DNA of 6,471 bases from an uncultured Clostridia bacterium (lineage in GTDB: Bacteria > Bacillota > Clostridia > Lachnospirales > Lachnospiraceae). How positions within the stretch are numbered: position 1 is the first letter of the stretch; every line of letters begins with the position of its first letter. Shown here piece by piece: positions 1 to 5,531 of this stretch. The stretch spans positions 1 through 6,471 of the forward strand of contig CAMWWR010000111.1 of assembly GCA_947178045.1 (NCBI GenBank), written 5' to 3'. Both the position numbers and the translations under genes were made by a program. Under the pieces are notes generated by a model. It was not told the DNA's origin and searched no databases. It saw only the letters and a program-made list of their open reading frames with translations.

Positions 1-1
1 G

Positions 2-1057
2 GGGATATCCAATTTCGGTATGCAGGATCAGTCCCTTGCGCTCCACTGGATAAAGGAGAACATCGGGGCTTTTGGCGGCAATCCTGAACGGATTGTAATA
101 TGCGGGCAGAGTGCCGGTGCGGGAAGTGTGCAGGCCCAGCTCTGCAGCCCTTACAACAAGGGAATCATATCGGGGGCAATCTGTCAGTCCTCAATAACTT
201 TTGCCTTTGGAGATGAGGAGTTTGCTTTCGGGAGAACCATGACCCTTGAGGATGCGGAGAAGCACGGCGAGAATTTCTTTGCCTCGGTCGGCATCCAGAG
301 TCTGAGAGAGGCCCGAAGTCTGGACGCGGCCGAGCTGATGAGGCGTCTGGACAGTGTGTCCCCGAAAGGGGGATTGTTCGGGCTTGCCTTTGGAACTTGC
401 GTGGACGGAAAGTTTATCACGGAGCAGGTAGTGTCTTCTTATTACAATGACCGATTGCCGGATGTGCCGATGATCGTCGGTGTCTGCATGGAAGAGACGA
501 GGGGAATGTTCGGGGGCACAGGACTTACCAAAGCGGCGCTTGAGAAGAGGGCAGAGGTTTACGGGGAAAAGAAGGAGGAGTTCCTAAAGCTAGCCAATGT
601 ACAGTCTGACGAGGACGCAGCAGCGCTTTCGCAGGGGGACGCATTCAACATGTTTTTAAGTGGCAGCAGGGGATTCTGCGAGCTCCGGTCAGGGATGGGG
701 AAAAAAGTATATTACTATATTTTTGACCATGATCTTCCGGGTGATGATGCGGGTTCTTTCCACGGTTCCGATCTGTGGTTCATGTTCGACTCCCTAGCGA
801 ACAGTTGGCGGCCTTTTGAGGGAAAGCATTACGATCTGGCAAGGCAGGTATGCTCCTACTGGACGAATTTCGTAAAGACCGGAGATCCGAACGGAAAGGA
901 TTACAACGGAAATCCTCTGCCGGAGTGGAAGCCTTATCGGCATGATGAGAAGAGTGTGATGAGATTTATCGACAAGGCGGTGCCCGGTGTGTTGGACGAG
1001 TGCCCGGTAGCTGACTTCCGGCTTGCCTTTGGCAAGGAGAAGCTGACGGACCGGTAA
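2..1057 (+). CDS. Type B carboxylesterase (para-nitrobenzyl esterase family), 5'-truncated by window edge
   Basis: Alpha/beta-hydrolase that would cleave carboxylic esters; the natural substrate cannot be told from sequence. The reading frame is open from base 2 and reads GISNFG before the Met at 20, which fits the conserved family segment G-N-x-G-x-x-D-Q, so that Met is internal and not a start. Numbering from it, the nucleophile elbow GQSAGAGS has the catalytic Ser at 31. The acidic member of the triad is probably Glu159 in VCMEETRG, and the His is His248 in [11 protein letters not shown]. The family signature DQxLALxWIxxNI is also clear. About 350 residues are visible; full-length members are roughly 500, so some 150 N-terminal residues, including the oxyanion-hole HGG region, lie outside. 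No signal peptide can be judged. It is convergent with an AraC-like remnant on the other strand, which may once have regulated it (inference). The stop is TAA at 1055-1057. Confidence 0.93.
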   Translation, partial: GISNFGMQDQSLALHWIKENIGAFGGNPERIVICGQSAGAGSVQAQLCSPYNKGIISGAICQSSITFAFGDEEFAFGRTMTLEDAEKHGENFFASVGIQSLREARSLDAAELMRRLDSVSPKGGLFGLAFGTCVDGKFITEQVVSSYYNDRLPDVPMIVGVCMEETRGMFGGTGLTKAALEKRAEVYGEKKEEFLKLANVQSDEDAAALSQGDAFNMFLSGSRGFCELRSGMGKKVYYYIFDHDLPGDDAGSFHGSDLWFMFDSLANSWRPFEGKHYDLARQVCSYWTNFVKTGDPNGKDYNGNPLPEWKPYRHDEKSVMRFIDKAVPGVLDECPVADFRLAFGKEKLTDR

Positions 1058-1066
1058 TTAAAGGAA

Positions 1067-1112
1067 AGAAGGGTGGTGTTTCCTTTGGAGGAGGCACCAA
1101 CCTTTTCTGTTT
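1067..1112. terminator. Candidate bidirectional intrinsic terminator between the esterase and the AraC remnant
   Basis: The arm AAGGGTGGTG (1069-1078) pairs with CACCAACCTT (1095-1104) with one mismatch. The loop is about 16 nt, and TTCTGTTT follows on the + strand. On the - strand the same stem is followed by CTTTCCTTTAATT, so it could end transcription from both sides, as expected between two convergent genes. An overlapping alternative stem is AAAGGAAA (1060-1067) with TTTCCTTT (1079-1086). The U-tract is imperfect, so terminator strength is uncertain. Confidence 0.5.
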
Positions 1113-1213
1113 AACATTGTATTTTTCGCGATACTCGCTGGACATAATGCCAGTACATTGGCGAAACACCCGGCTTGAGAAGTGTGTGACGGACATCGAT
1201 TATAAGGGATATC
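1111..1213 (-). pseudogene. Remnant of an AraC/XylS-family regulator (C-terminal helix-turn-helix tail)
   Basis: On the minus strand, 1196 down to about 1114 reads VTHFSSRVFRQCTG followed by IMSSEYREKYNVK. This closely matches the end of the second helix-turn-helix of AraC-family activators (consensus S-x-F-S-R-x-F-K-x-x-T-G-x-S-P-x-x-Y-R). Just upstream the matching frame changes: 1210-1184 reads IPYNRCPSH in another frame, resembling the usual V-G-Y-x-D-x-S-x-F. A net two-base gain in the CACACAC run near 1184-1188 would explain the break, and there is one extra Ser in FSSRVF. In the main frame a TAA sits at 1202-1200. No sensor domain and no first helix-turn-helix are recognisable further upstream, where a hairpin and a repeat array now lie. 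So this is a truncated, frameshifted gene end, not an expressed protein. The family call is firm; exact limits and original stop are not. Confidence 0.72.
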
Positions 1214-1264
1214 ATGTAAACTTGGTGGAATACGGGCGATGCAATGGCTGTGAGGGACTTGACG

Positions 1265-1312
1265 AAAGGGGGAAACCGAATTACAATAGCAGTAATTCGG
1301 TTTCCTCCTTTT
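1265..1312. terminator. Long 20-bp hairpin with T-runs on both sides, probable bidirectional terminator
   Basis: Bases 1265-1284 (starting AAAGGGGGAAACC, ending GAATTAC) pair with 1292-1311 (GTAATTCGG to CTCCTTT) as a 20-bp stem broken only by one G-U wobble, with a 7-nt loop AATAGCA. TTTT follows at 1309-1312, and the minus strand likewise ends CCCCCTTTT. It lies downstream of the AraC remnant and upstream of trpS, so it could insulate trpS from esterase read-through. The U-run is short and partly inside the stem, and the symmetry is unusually high for an ordinary terminator. A small palindromic repeat element is an alternative, but no flanking target duplication is visible. Confidence 0.55.
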
Positions 1313-1378
1313 GCCGCAAAAGAGTTTTTCTGTTCGATTGAACCAGCAGGGAACAGAGCCGGAAAGAGGAATTTTTCA

Positions 1379-1576
1379 TGGAAAGGCAATAAAAGAGTGG
1401 AAGAAAACAGGGGAATGGGAGGAAATAAGGAGGGCTGAAAAAATAGAGTTGTGGAAGAAAATAAAGATATGGAAGGAAATAGTGGAGTAAAGGGTAAGCC
1501 AGGAATGAAAGAGGAGAAAGGATTGAAAGAAGAGAAAGATATGAAAGGGGATAAAGGTATGGAAGAGGAGAAGAAG
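1379..1576 (+). repeat. 18-nt purine-rich tandem repeat array (11 degenerate units) running into the trpS start
   Basis: The sequence divides into eleven consecutive 18-nt units beginning at 1379, 1397, 1415, 1433, 1451, 1469, 1487, 1505, 1523, 1541 and 1559. The approximate consensus is ATGGAAGGAAATAAAGGA. Examples are 1469 ATGGAAGGAAATAGTGGA, 1505 ATGAAAGAGGAGAAAGGA, 1541 ATGAAAGGGGATAAAGGT. The unit at 1433 is the most decayed and carries TGA in the trpS frame; the unit at 1379 lacks its first A in phase. A higher-order 54-nt echo is visible (1397-1433 resembles 1451-1487). The period is six codons, so from 1451 the array stays in frame with trpS and would encode degenerate Met-Glu-Gly-Asn-Lys-Gly hexapeptides. 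The last unit overlaps the first six codons of trpS. The preceding stretch 1313-1378 holds no recognisable gene or convincing promoter. Confidence 0.85.
1544..1550 (+). promoter_or_regulatory. Ribosome binding site favouring the ATG at 1559 for trpS
   Basis: AAAGGGG lies 8 nt upstream of ATG 1559. Rival in-frame starts exist: TTG 1523 has GAGGAG (1511-1516) at 6 nt, while GTG 1451, ATG 1469, ATG 1505 and ATG 1541 have weaker or badly spaced purine stretches. ATG 1559 is preferred because it gives a protein of normal TrpRS length. The purine-rich repeat supplies Shine-Dalgarno-like sequence throughout, so this choice is not certain. Confidence 0.5.
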
Positions 1577-2572
1577 CAGGAAAGAAAGAAGGTCATCCTG
1601 AGCGGAATTCAGCCGACCGGCATATTTACGCTCGGAAATTATATTGGAGCCATCCGCAACTGGGGAACGATGCAGGAGGAGTACCACTGTGCGTATTTTG
1701 TTGCCGACCTGCATTCGCTGACGGTACGGCAGGAGCCGGCTGCGCTGCGCAGACAGTCGCTGGAGGCGTTCGCGCTTCTGCTGGCATGCGGGATCGATCC
1801 GGAAAAGAGCCTTGTGTTTATCCAGAGCCATGTGCACAGCCATGCCGAGCTGTCCTGGATTCTCTCGTGCTATTCCCCGTTCGGTGCGCTGTCGCGCATG
1901 ACGCAGTTCAAGGATAAGTCGGCGCGGCATGCGGACAATGTCAACGCAGGACTCTTTACCTACCCGGCGTTGATGGCGGCGGACATTCTGCTGTACCAGC
2001 CGGACTATGTGCCGGTCGGGGAGGATCAGCGGCAGCATCTGGAATTCACGCGGGACATCGTGGAGCACTTCAACGGGATATACGGCAATGTGTTCCGCAT
2101 GCCGGAGGCGTACATTCCGAAGACGGGCGCCCGCGTTATGTCGCTGCAGGACCCGACGAAGAAAATGTCCAAATCCGATACGAATCCGAACGCGTTTATC
2201 ACCATTCTCGACGAGCCGAATGTGATCGTGAACAAATTCCGCCGCGCGGTGACGGACAGCGAGACGGAGGTATGCTTCCGCGAGGGCAAGGACGGCATCA
2301 ACAATCTTATGACAATCTATTCCGTGATCACCGGTCTTTCCTTCGAGCAGATCGAGAAGGATTTTGCCGGAAGGGGCTACGGCGATTTCAAGGCGGAGGT
2401 CGGCGATGCGGTGGCCGAGAAGCTGCGCCCGATCCGCGAAAATTTTGCACGCCTGATGCAGGATAAGGCATATCTGGAGCAGCAGTACCGCAAGGGAGCC
2501 GAGAAGGCGGCGGCGATTTCCGAGCGGACCCTTGCGAAGGTAAAGAAAAAGGTCGGGCTGCTTATGCCGTAG
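1559..2572 (+). CDS. trpS: Tryptophan--tRNA ligase
   Basis: Class Ic aminoacyl-tRNA synthetase that activates tryptophan with ATP and charges tRNA-Trp in the cytoplasm. From ATG 1559 it is 337 residues, the usual bacterial length. KKVILSGIQPTG at 10-21 opens the Rossmann fold. The HIGH-type signature is TLGN at 24-27, and the KMSKS loop is at 202-206 in DPTKKMSKSD. The tryptophan-site segment VPVGEDQRQHLE (151-162) and the family motif MTQFKDKS (114-121) are intact. His52 in DLHSLTV matches the residue whose change gives indolmycin resistance in Geobacillus TrpRS, so that site looks wild type. The frame stays open upstream to GTG 1451; that longer start would add a 36-residue Lys/Glu/Gly hexapeptide-repeat tail that family members lack. 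No T-box leader was found upstream, although one is common for trpS in Bacillota. The stop is TAG at 2570-2572. Confidence 0.96.
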   Translation: MEEEKKQERKKVILSGIQPTGIFTLGNYIGAIRNWGTMQEEYHCAYFVADLHSLTVRQEPAALRRQSLEAFALLLACGIDPEKSLVFIQSHVHSHAELSWILSCYSPFGALSRMTQFKDKSARHADNVNAGLFTYPALMAADILLYQPDYVPVGEDQRQHLEFTRDIVEHFNGIYGNVFRMPEAYIPKTGARVMSLQDPTKKMSKSDTNPNAFITILDEPNVIVNKFRRAVTDSETEVCFREGKDGINNLMTIYSVITGLSFEQIEKDFAGRGYGDFKAEVGDAVAEKLRPIRENFARLMQDKAYLEQQYRKGAEKAAAISERTLAKVKKKVGLLMP

Positions 2573-2621
2573 GGGAAGCGCAGCAGAGGCCGGGGCATTT
2601 ACCCGCACGCGGGTTGTCAGC

Positions 2622-2674
2622 TTACGGTGTCAATCTGTGCACCCGTGCGCGGTTTACGGCGTCAGCCCGTGCAC
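2622..2674 (+). repeat. Two-copy GC-rich direct repeat (32-nt period) in the trpS-cysE spacer
   Basis: TTACGGTGTCAATCTGTGCAC (2622-2642) recurs as TTACGGCGTCAGCCCGTGCAC (2654-2674), 17 of 21 positions identical, 32 nt apart. A decayed third copy may begin near 2599. Just before it, ACCCG-CACG-CGGGT (2601-2614) could form a short 5-bp hairpin, but no T-run follows, so it is not called a terminator. The rest of the 2573-2762 spacer holds no gene I recognise. The frame of cysE is open from GTG 2637, but the extra residues resemble nothing in the family. Confidence 0.6.
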
Positions 2675-2762
2675 GAATCGCGCAGGACGACATAGAATAT
2701 CATCGAGCAGAGGAATGCTTTTAAGAAAAATTCGGCTGCGTTCACGCGGCCATGGAGGCATT

Positions 2763-3719
2763 ATGACAGAGGGCATGGAACGGGAGATCAACCGGCTGGT
2801 GGACAATATTCTGGACGATTACGAACGCAGCGCGCCGGCGGACCAGGGGAATACGGTCAACCGGCTCGACAAGAGCGCCATCATCGAGATTGTGCACAAG
2901 CTTCAGCAGATTATTTTTCCGGGGTATTTTAAAAATAACAAATACCGCGTCTACACGGCAAAAAACAATCTGTCGATGCTGCTGGAGGATGTGCTGTTCA
3001 ACCTGAGCCGTCAGGTGGAGATCGTGCTGGAGAGCATGGCGGAGTATGCCGGGCGCAGCCGGGAGGAGCTGGAGAGGATGGCCGCGGAGCGCTGCGTGGC
3101 GTTTCTGGAGCGGATCCCGGCCGTCCGGCAGCTGATCGGAACGGATGTCCAGGCAGCCTACGACGGAGATCCGGCGGCGTACAATACCGAGGAGATCATC
3201 TTTTCCTACCCGGGCTTGTACGCCATTATGGTAAACCGGCTGGCACATGAGCTGCACCTGCTCGGAGTGTCGCTCATACCGCGCATTATGACGGAGTACG
3301 CGCATGGGGCGACCGGGATCGATATCCATCCGGGGGCGACGATCGGAAAATACTTTTTCATTGACCACGGCACCGGCATTGTTATCGGCGAGACGACGAT
3401 TATCGGGGATCATGTCAAGGTTTACCAGGGCGTGACGCTCGGCGCACTCTCGACGAAGGGCGGACAGAAGCTGAAGAGCAAAAAGCGCCATCCGACCATT
3501 GAGGATAATGTGACAATCTATTCCGGGGCATCGATCCTCGGCGGCGAGACCGTGATCGGGGCGGGGGCGGTTATCGGCGGCAACGCCTTTATCACAACCT
3601 CGATACCGGCCGGCACGCGCGTCAGCATCAAAAATCAGGAGCTGCGCTATGAGTCGGGCGGCGCGAAGTTCCACAGCATGGAGCTTGTGCAGGACGACAC
3701 ATGGTATTACATGATTTAG
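2763..3719 (+). CDS. cysE: Serine O-acetyltransferase (clostridial EpsC/CysE type)
   Basis: Transfers acetyl from acetyl-CoA to L-serine, giving O-acetylserine, the substrate of cysteine synthase; cytoplasmic. The 318 residues comprise an alpha-helical N-terminal half (about 1-180) and a left-handed beta-helix of hexapeptide repeats (about 185-290). Catalytic features match CysE: Asp187 in GIDIHP, His202 in IDHGTGIVIGE, and Arg242-His243 in KKRHPTIED. The N-terminal segments KSAIIEIVHKLQQIIFPGYF and NNLSMLLEDVLF are typical of the longer clostridial/EpsC-type enzymes. The tail ends WYYMI; a C-terminal Ile is what docks CysE into cysteine synthase in enterobacteria, so complex formation is possible (inference). 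ATG 2763 is chosen because GGAGG (2754-2758) lies 4 nt upstream, slightly close; ATG 2775 is the alternative. It is followed by a repeat-rich spacer and trxB, which makes a thiol-metabolism pair. Confidence 0.94.
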   Translation: MTEGMEREINRLVDNILDDYERSAPADQGNTVNRLDKSAIIEIVHKLQQIIFPGYFKNNKYRVYTAKNNLSMLLEDVLFNLSRQVEIVLESMAEYAGRSREELERMAAERCVAFLERIPAVRQLIGTDVQAAYDGDPAAYNTEEIIFSYPGLYAIMVNRLAHELHLLGVSLIPRIMTEYAHGATGIDIHPGATIGKYFFIDHGTGIVIGETTIIGDHVKVYQGVTLGALSTKGGQKLKSKKRHPTIEDNVTIYSGASILGGETVIGAGAVIGGNAFITTSIPAGTRVSIKNQELRYESGGAKFHSMELVQDDTWYYMI

Positions 3720-3742
3720 GCGAACCGGGAAATAATAGACGC

Positions 3743-3870
3743 AGGAAGGACAGAGAAAAGTCAGGGAGAAGCGGCGAAAAGAGAACAGGGAGAAGCGAAA
3801 AAGAAGCCGGGAAGAAGCAAAGAAAAATCAGGGAGAAGCAGGGAAAAAACGGAAGGAAAACGAAGGAGGC
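3743..3870 (+). repeat. Purine-rich degenerate ~21-nt tandem repeat upstream of trxB
   Basis: The spacer between cysE and trxB is almost pure A/G with scattered C. It resolves into about six units of 20-24 nt starting at 3743, 3763, 3787, 3809, 3830 and 3851. Most begin AGGGAGAAGC followed by an A-rich tail ending in C. The 12-mer TCAGGGAGAAGC occurs exactly at 3761-3772 and 3828-3839. The final unit merges into the trxB ribosome binding site AAGGAGG (3863-3869). A frame open from 3701 to 3883 through the tract gives only Lys/Arg/Glu/Gly-rich low-complexity peptide and is not a credible gene. No terminator or convincing promoter is visible here. Confidence 0.7.
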
Positions 3871-3875
3871 GGACA

Positions 3876-4775
3876 ATGCTTGACGTATTGATCGTGGGCA
3901 GCGGGCCGGCAGGTCTGTCTGCGGCAATTTACGCAAAACGGGCGAATCTCTCACTGGAGATCGCGGAAAAAATTTTTATGGGCACCGGACAGGTAGCGGA
4001 GAGCGGCCAGGTGGACAATTATCTCGGGCTGCCGGGAATGAGCGGCTACGATATGGGCGAGGTGTTCCGCGGGCATGCCGAATCGTTTGGAATCCCGTTC
4101 CGGGAGGCCGAAATCTGCGGCTTTGAGCGGACGGAGAACGGTTGGCGCGCGGCGCTTGCGGGCGGCGGAAGCATCGAGGCGCGGACCGTGATCTATGCGG
4201 CCGGCGCGAAGCACCGCCATCTCGGCGTCCGGGGCGAGGAGGAGCTCGCGGGTCGCGGCGTGTCCTACTGCGCCGTGTGCGACGGGGCATTTTACCGCGG
4301 GAAAACGGTCGCCGTTGCCGGAGGGGGCAACACGGCGCTCGACGACGCGCTGTACCTCTCGGAGCTGTGCGAGAAGGTTTTTCTGATCCACCGCAGAAGG
4401 GAATTCCGTGGAGCGGCGGCGACGCTCGAGAAGCTTCGGGAGAGGCCGAACGTGGAAATTCTCACCGAGACCGTGATCGAGGAGATCGCCGGGGAGAAAA
4501 AGGTGTCCTGCATTCGGCTGGCCAACGGGCGGACGATCGAAGTAAGCGGCGTGTTTATCGCCGTCGGAATGCAGCCGGAGACGGAATGCGTAAAGGATAT
4601 CGCAGAGCTTGACGGAGCCGGCTATATCGTGGCCGATGAGACCGGGAGAACCTCGGCCGAGGGGTTCTTTGCCGCCGGGGATGTCCGAACAAAGCAGCTG
4701 CGCCAGGTTGTCACCGCAGTGTCCGACGGGGCGAACGCCGCGATCTCCGCAGCCGAGTATCTGCGGAAAATATGA
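3876..4775 (+). CDS. trxB: Thioredoxin reductase, NADPH-dependent low-molecular-weight type
   Basis: FAD enzyme that passes electrons from NADPH to thioredoxin in the cytoplasm; 299 residues, normal for the low-Mr family. In order: the FAD-binding GSGPAG at 8-13; the segment GQVAESGQVDNYLG (38-51); the redox disulfide CAVC at 132-135 followed by Asp136; the NADPH-binding GGGNTA at 149-154; HRRREFR at 172-178, which reads the NADPH phosphate; and the C-terminal FAD motif GDVRTKQLRQV at 268-278. Keeping both the GGGNTA and HRR motifs argues against the ferredoxin-dependent variants found in some clostridia. The start is supported by AAGGAGG with a 6-nt spacer. No thioredoxin gene is adjacent. 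The stop overlaps nothing, but only 13 nt separate it from the response regulator, so the two are very probably co-transcribed. The gene upstream, cysE, makes the cysteine precursor, consistent with a thiol-redox grouping. Confidence 0.94.
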   Translation: MLDVLIVGSGPAGLSAAIYAKRANLSLEIAEKIFMGTGQVAESGQVDNYLGLPGMSGYDMGEVFRGHAESFGIPFREAEICGFERTENGWRAALAGGGSIEARTVIYAAGAKHRHLGVRGEEELAGRGVSYCAVCDGAFYRGKTVAVAGGGNTALDDALYLSELCEKVFLIHRRREFRGAAATLEKLRERPNVEILTETVIEEIAGEKKVSCIRLANGRTIEVSGVFIAVGMQPETECVKDIAELDGAGYIVADETGRTSAEGFFAAGDVRTKQLRQVVTAVSDGANAAISAAEYLRKI

Positions 4776-4788
4776 GAGGGCCAGACGG

Positions 4789-5454
4789 ATGGAACGGATC
4801 CTGATTGTGGAGGACGATAAGATGATAACGGAGAGCCTTTCTGCGTTTTTGACGCAGGAGGGCTTTCAGACTGCGTGCGCGCAGGGGCAGCGCGAGGCGT
4901 CGGAGCTGCTCTCGCGGGAGCGGTTTGATCTCGCGCTGCTGGATATCTCTCTCGGCAACGGAAACGGATTTTCGCTCTGCAGCGAGATACGGAAGGAATA
5001 CGGCCTGCCGGTTATCTTTCTCACTGCGTCGGGGGACGAATACAGTGTGGTGGCGGGGTTGGACATGGGAGCGGAGGACTATATCCGCAAGCCGTTCCGG
5101 CCGCGGGAGCTTGTCTCGCGCATCCGGGTCGTATTAAGGCGCGCCGGGCGGGGCCAGAGCGTCATTGACTTTTACGGGGTACGCGTGGACACGGACAAGG
5201 GCACGGTAGTAAAAGACGGGCAGGAGCTGACCCTGTCCGCGCTGGAATACCGGCTTCTTTTGCTGTTCTGCCAGAATAAGGGGCGCGTCCTGACGCGGGA
5301 CAAGCTGCTGTCCGAGATGTGGGACATGGCAGGAGAATTTGTGAACGACAATACGCTGACCGTCTATATCAAGCGGCTGCGGGAAAAGATAGAGGACGAC
5401 CCGGCAAAGCCCGAGCGGATCCGGACGGTGCGCGGGATCGGCTATCGGGCCTGA
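4789..5454 (+). CDS. OmpR/PhoB-family two-component response regulator
   Basis: Cytoplasmic transcription factor of 221 residues activated by phosphorylation. The receiver domain (about 1-118) has the acidic pair Asp9-Asp10, phospho-acceptor Asp52 in LLDISLGNGNG, switch Thr79 in IFLTA, and Lys101 in YIRKPF. The winged-helix DNA-binding domain (about 125-221) shows LTLSALEYRLLLLF, GRVLTRDKLLSEMW and the recognition-helix segment NDNTLTVYIKRLREKI, ending in the typical TVRGIGYR. ATG 4789 is chosen because the receiver fold begins right there (MERILIVEDD) and GAGAGGG lies 8 nt upstream; the frame is open further left only through trxB. The partner is the kinase downstream. The sequence style resembles regulators of clostridial antimicrobial-peptide or cell-envelope stress systems, but the target genes cannot be named. 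Confidence 0.93.
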   Translation: MERILIVEDDKMITESLSAFLTQEGFQTACAQGQREASELLSRERFDLALLDISLGNGNGFSLCSEIRKEYGLPVIFLTASGDEYSVVAGLDMGAEDYIRKPFRPRELVSRIRVVLRRAGRGQSVIDFYGVRVDTDKGTVVKDGQELTLSALEYRLLLLFCQNKGRVLTRDKLLSEMWDMAGEFVNDNTLTVYIKRLREKIEDDPAKPERIRTVRGIGYRA

Positions 5455-5495
5455 GGTGCGCATCAAAGCTTTTCCGGCATTTTTATGGAAGCAGT

Positions 5496-5515
5496 ATCGC
5501 GAGCGGGCTCGCGAT
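5496..5515. repeat. Perfect 9-bp inverted repeat between the response regulator and kinase genes
   Basis: ATCGCGAGC (5496-5504), two G bases, then GCTCGCGAT (5507-5515). As RNA it folds into a GC-rich stem with a CGGG tetraloop, 16 nt upstream of the kinase start and 6 nt upstream of its AGGTG ribosome binding site (5522-5526). No T-run follows, so it is not an intrinsic terminator. Possible roles are mRNA processing or stability, setting the regulator-to-kinase ratio, or a protein operator. None is shown by sequence alone. Confidence 0.65.
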
Positions 5516-5531
5516 GTGCGCAGGTGCAAAT

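Noticed and set aside
1060..1112. GGGTGGTG resembling part of a T-box (AGGGTGGNACCGCG) ahead of trpS
   Set aside because: The match stops after eight bases, it directly follows the esterase stop leaving no room for a Stem I, and the same bases are explained as a terminator stem about 450 nt from trpS.
1113..1312. A T-box or other riboswitch leader for trpS ending in the 1265-1312 hairpin
   Set aside because: GGTGGAATACGGGCG (1224-1238) is only loosely T-box-like, it has no pairing partner in the hairpin, and much of the region is better explained as an AraC remnant on the other strand.
1398..1490. Trp-rich leader peptide (TGG codons at 1398, 1416, 1452, 1470; stop at 1488) that could attenuate trpS
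   Set aside because: The Trp codons are a by-product of reading the ATGGAA repeat in the +1 frame. No well-placed start with a ribosome binding site and no terminator between it and trpS were found.
1376..2608. Long minus-strand open frame of 410 codons opposite trpS
   Set aside because: It is the antisense shadow of trpS plus the purine array (giving Phe/Leu/Ser runs) and shows no recognisable domain.
2601..2614. Hairpin ACCCG-CACG-CGGGT as a trpS terminator
   Set aside because: Only five base pairs and no following T-run.
2693..2698. TAGAAT as a -10 box for cysE
   Set aside because: No acceptable -35 sequence lies 16-18 nt upstream (TGCACG at that place).
2742..3674. Minus-strand open frame opposite cysE
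   Set aside because: Antisense shadow of a clearly conserved gene in GC-rich sequence; no family resemblance.
3701..3883. Small + strand ORF between cysE and trxB (60 codons, Lys/Arg/Glu-rich)
   Set aside because: Purine-rich sequence lacks T and so lacks stop codons; the peptide is low complexity, overlaps the end of cysE, and has no ribosome binding site of its own.
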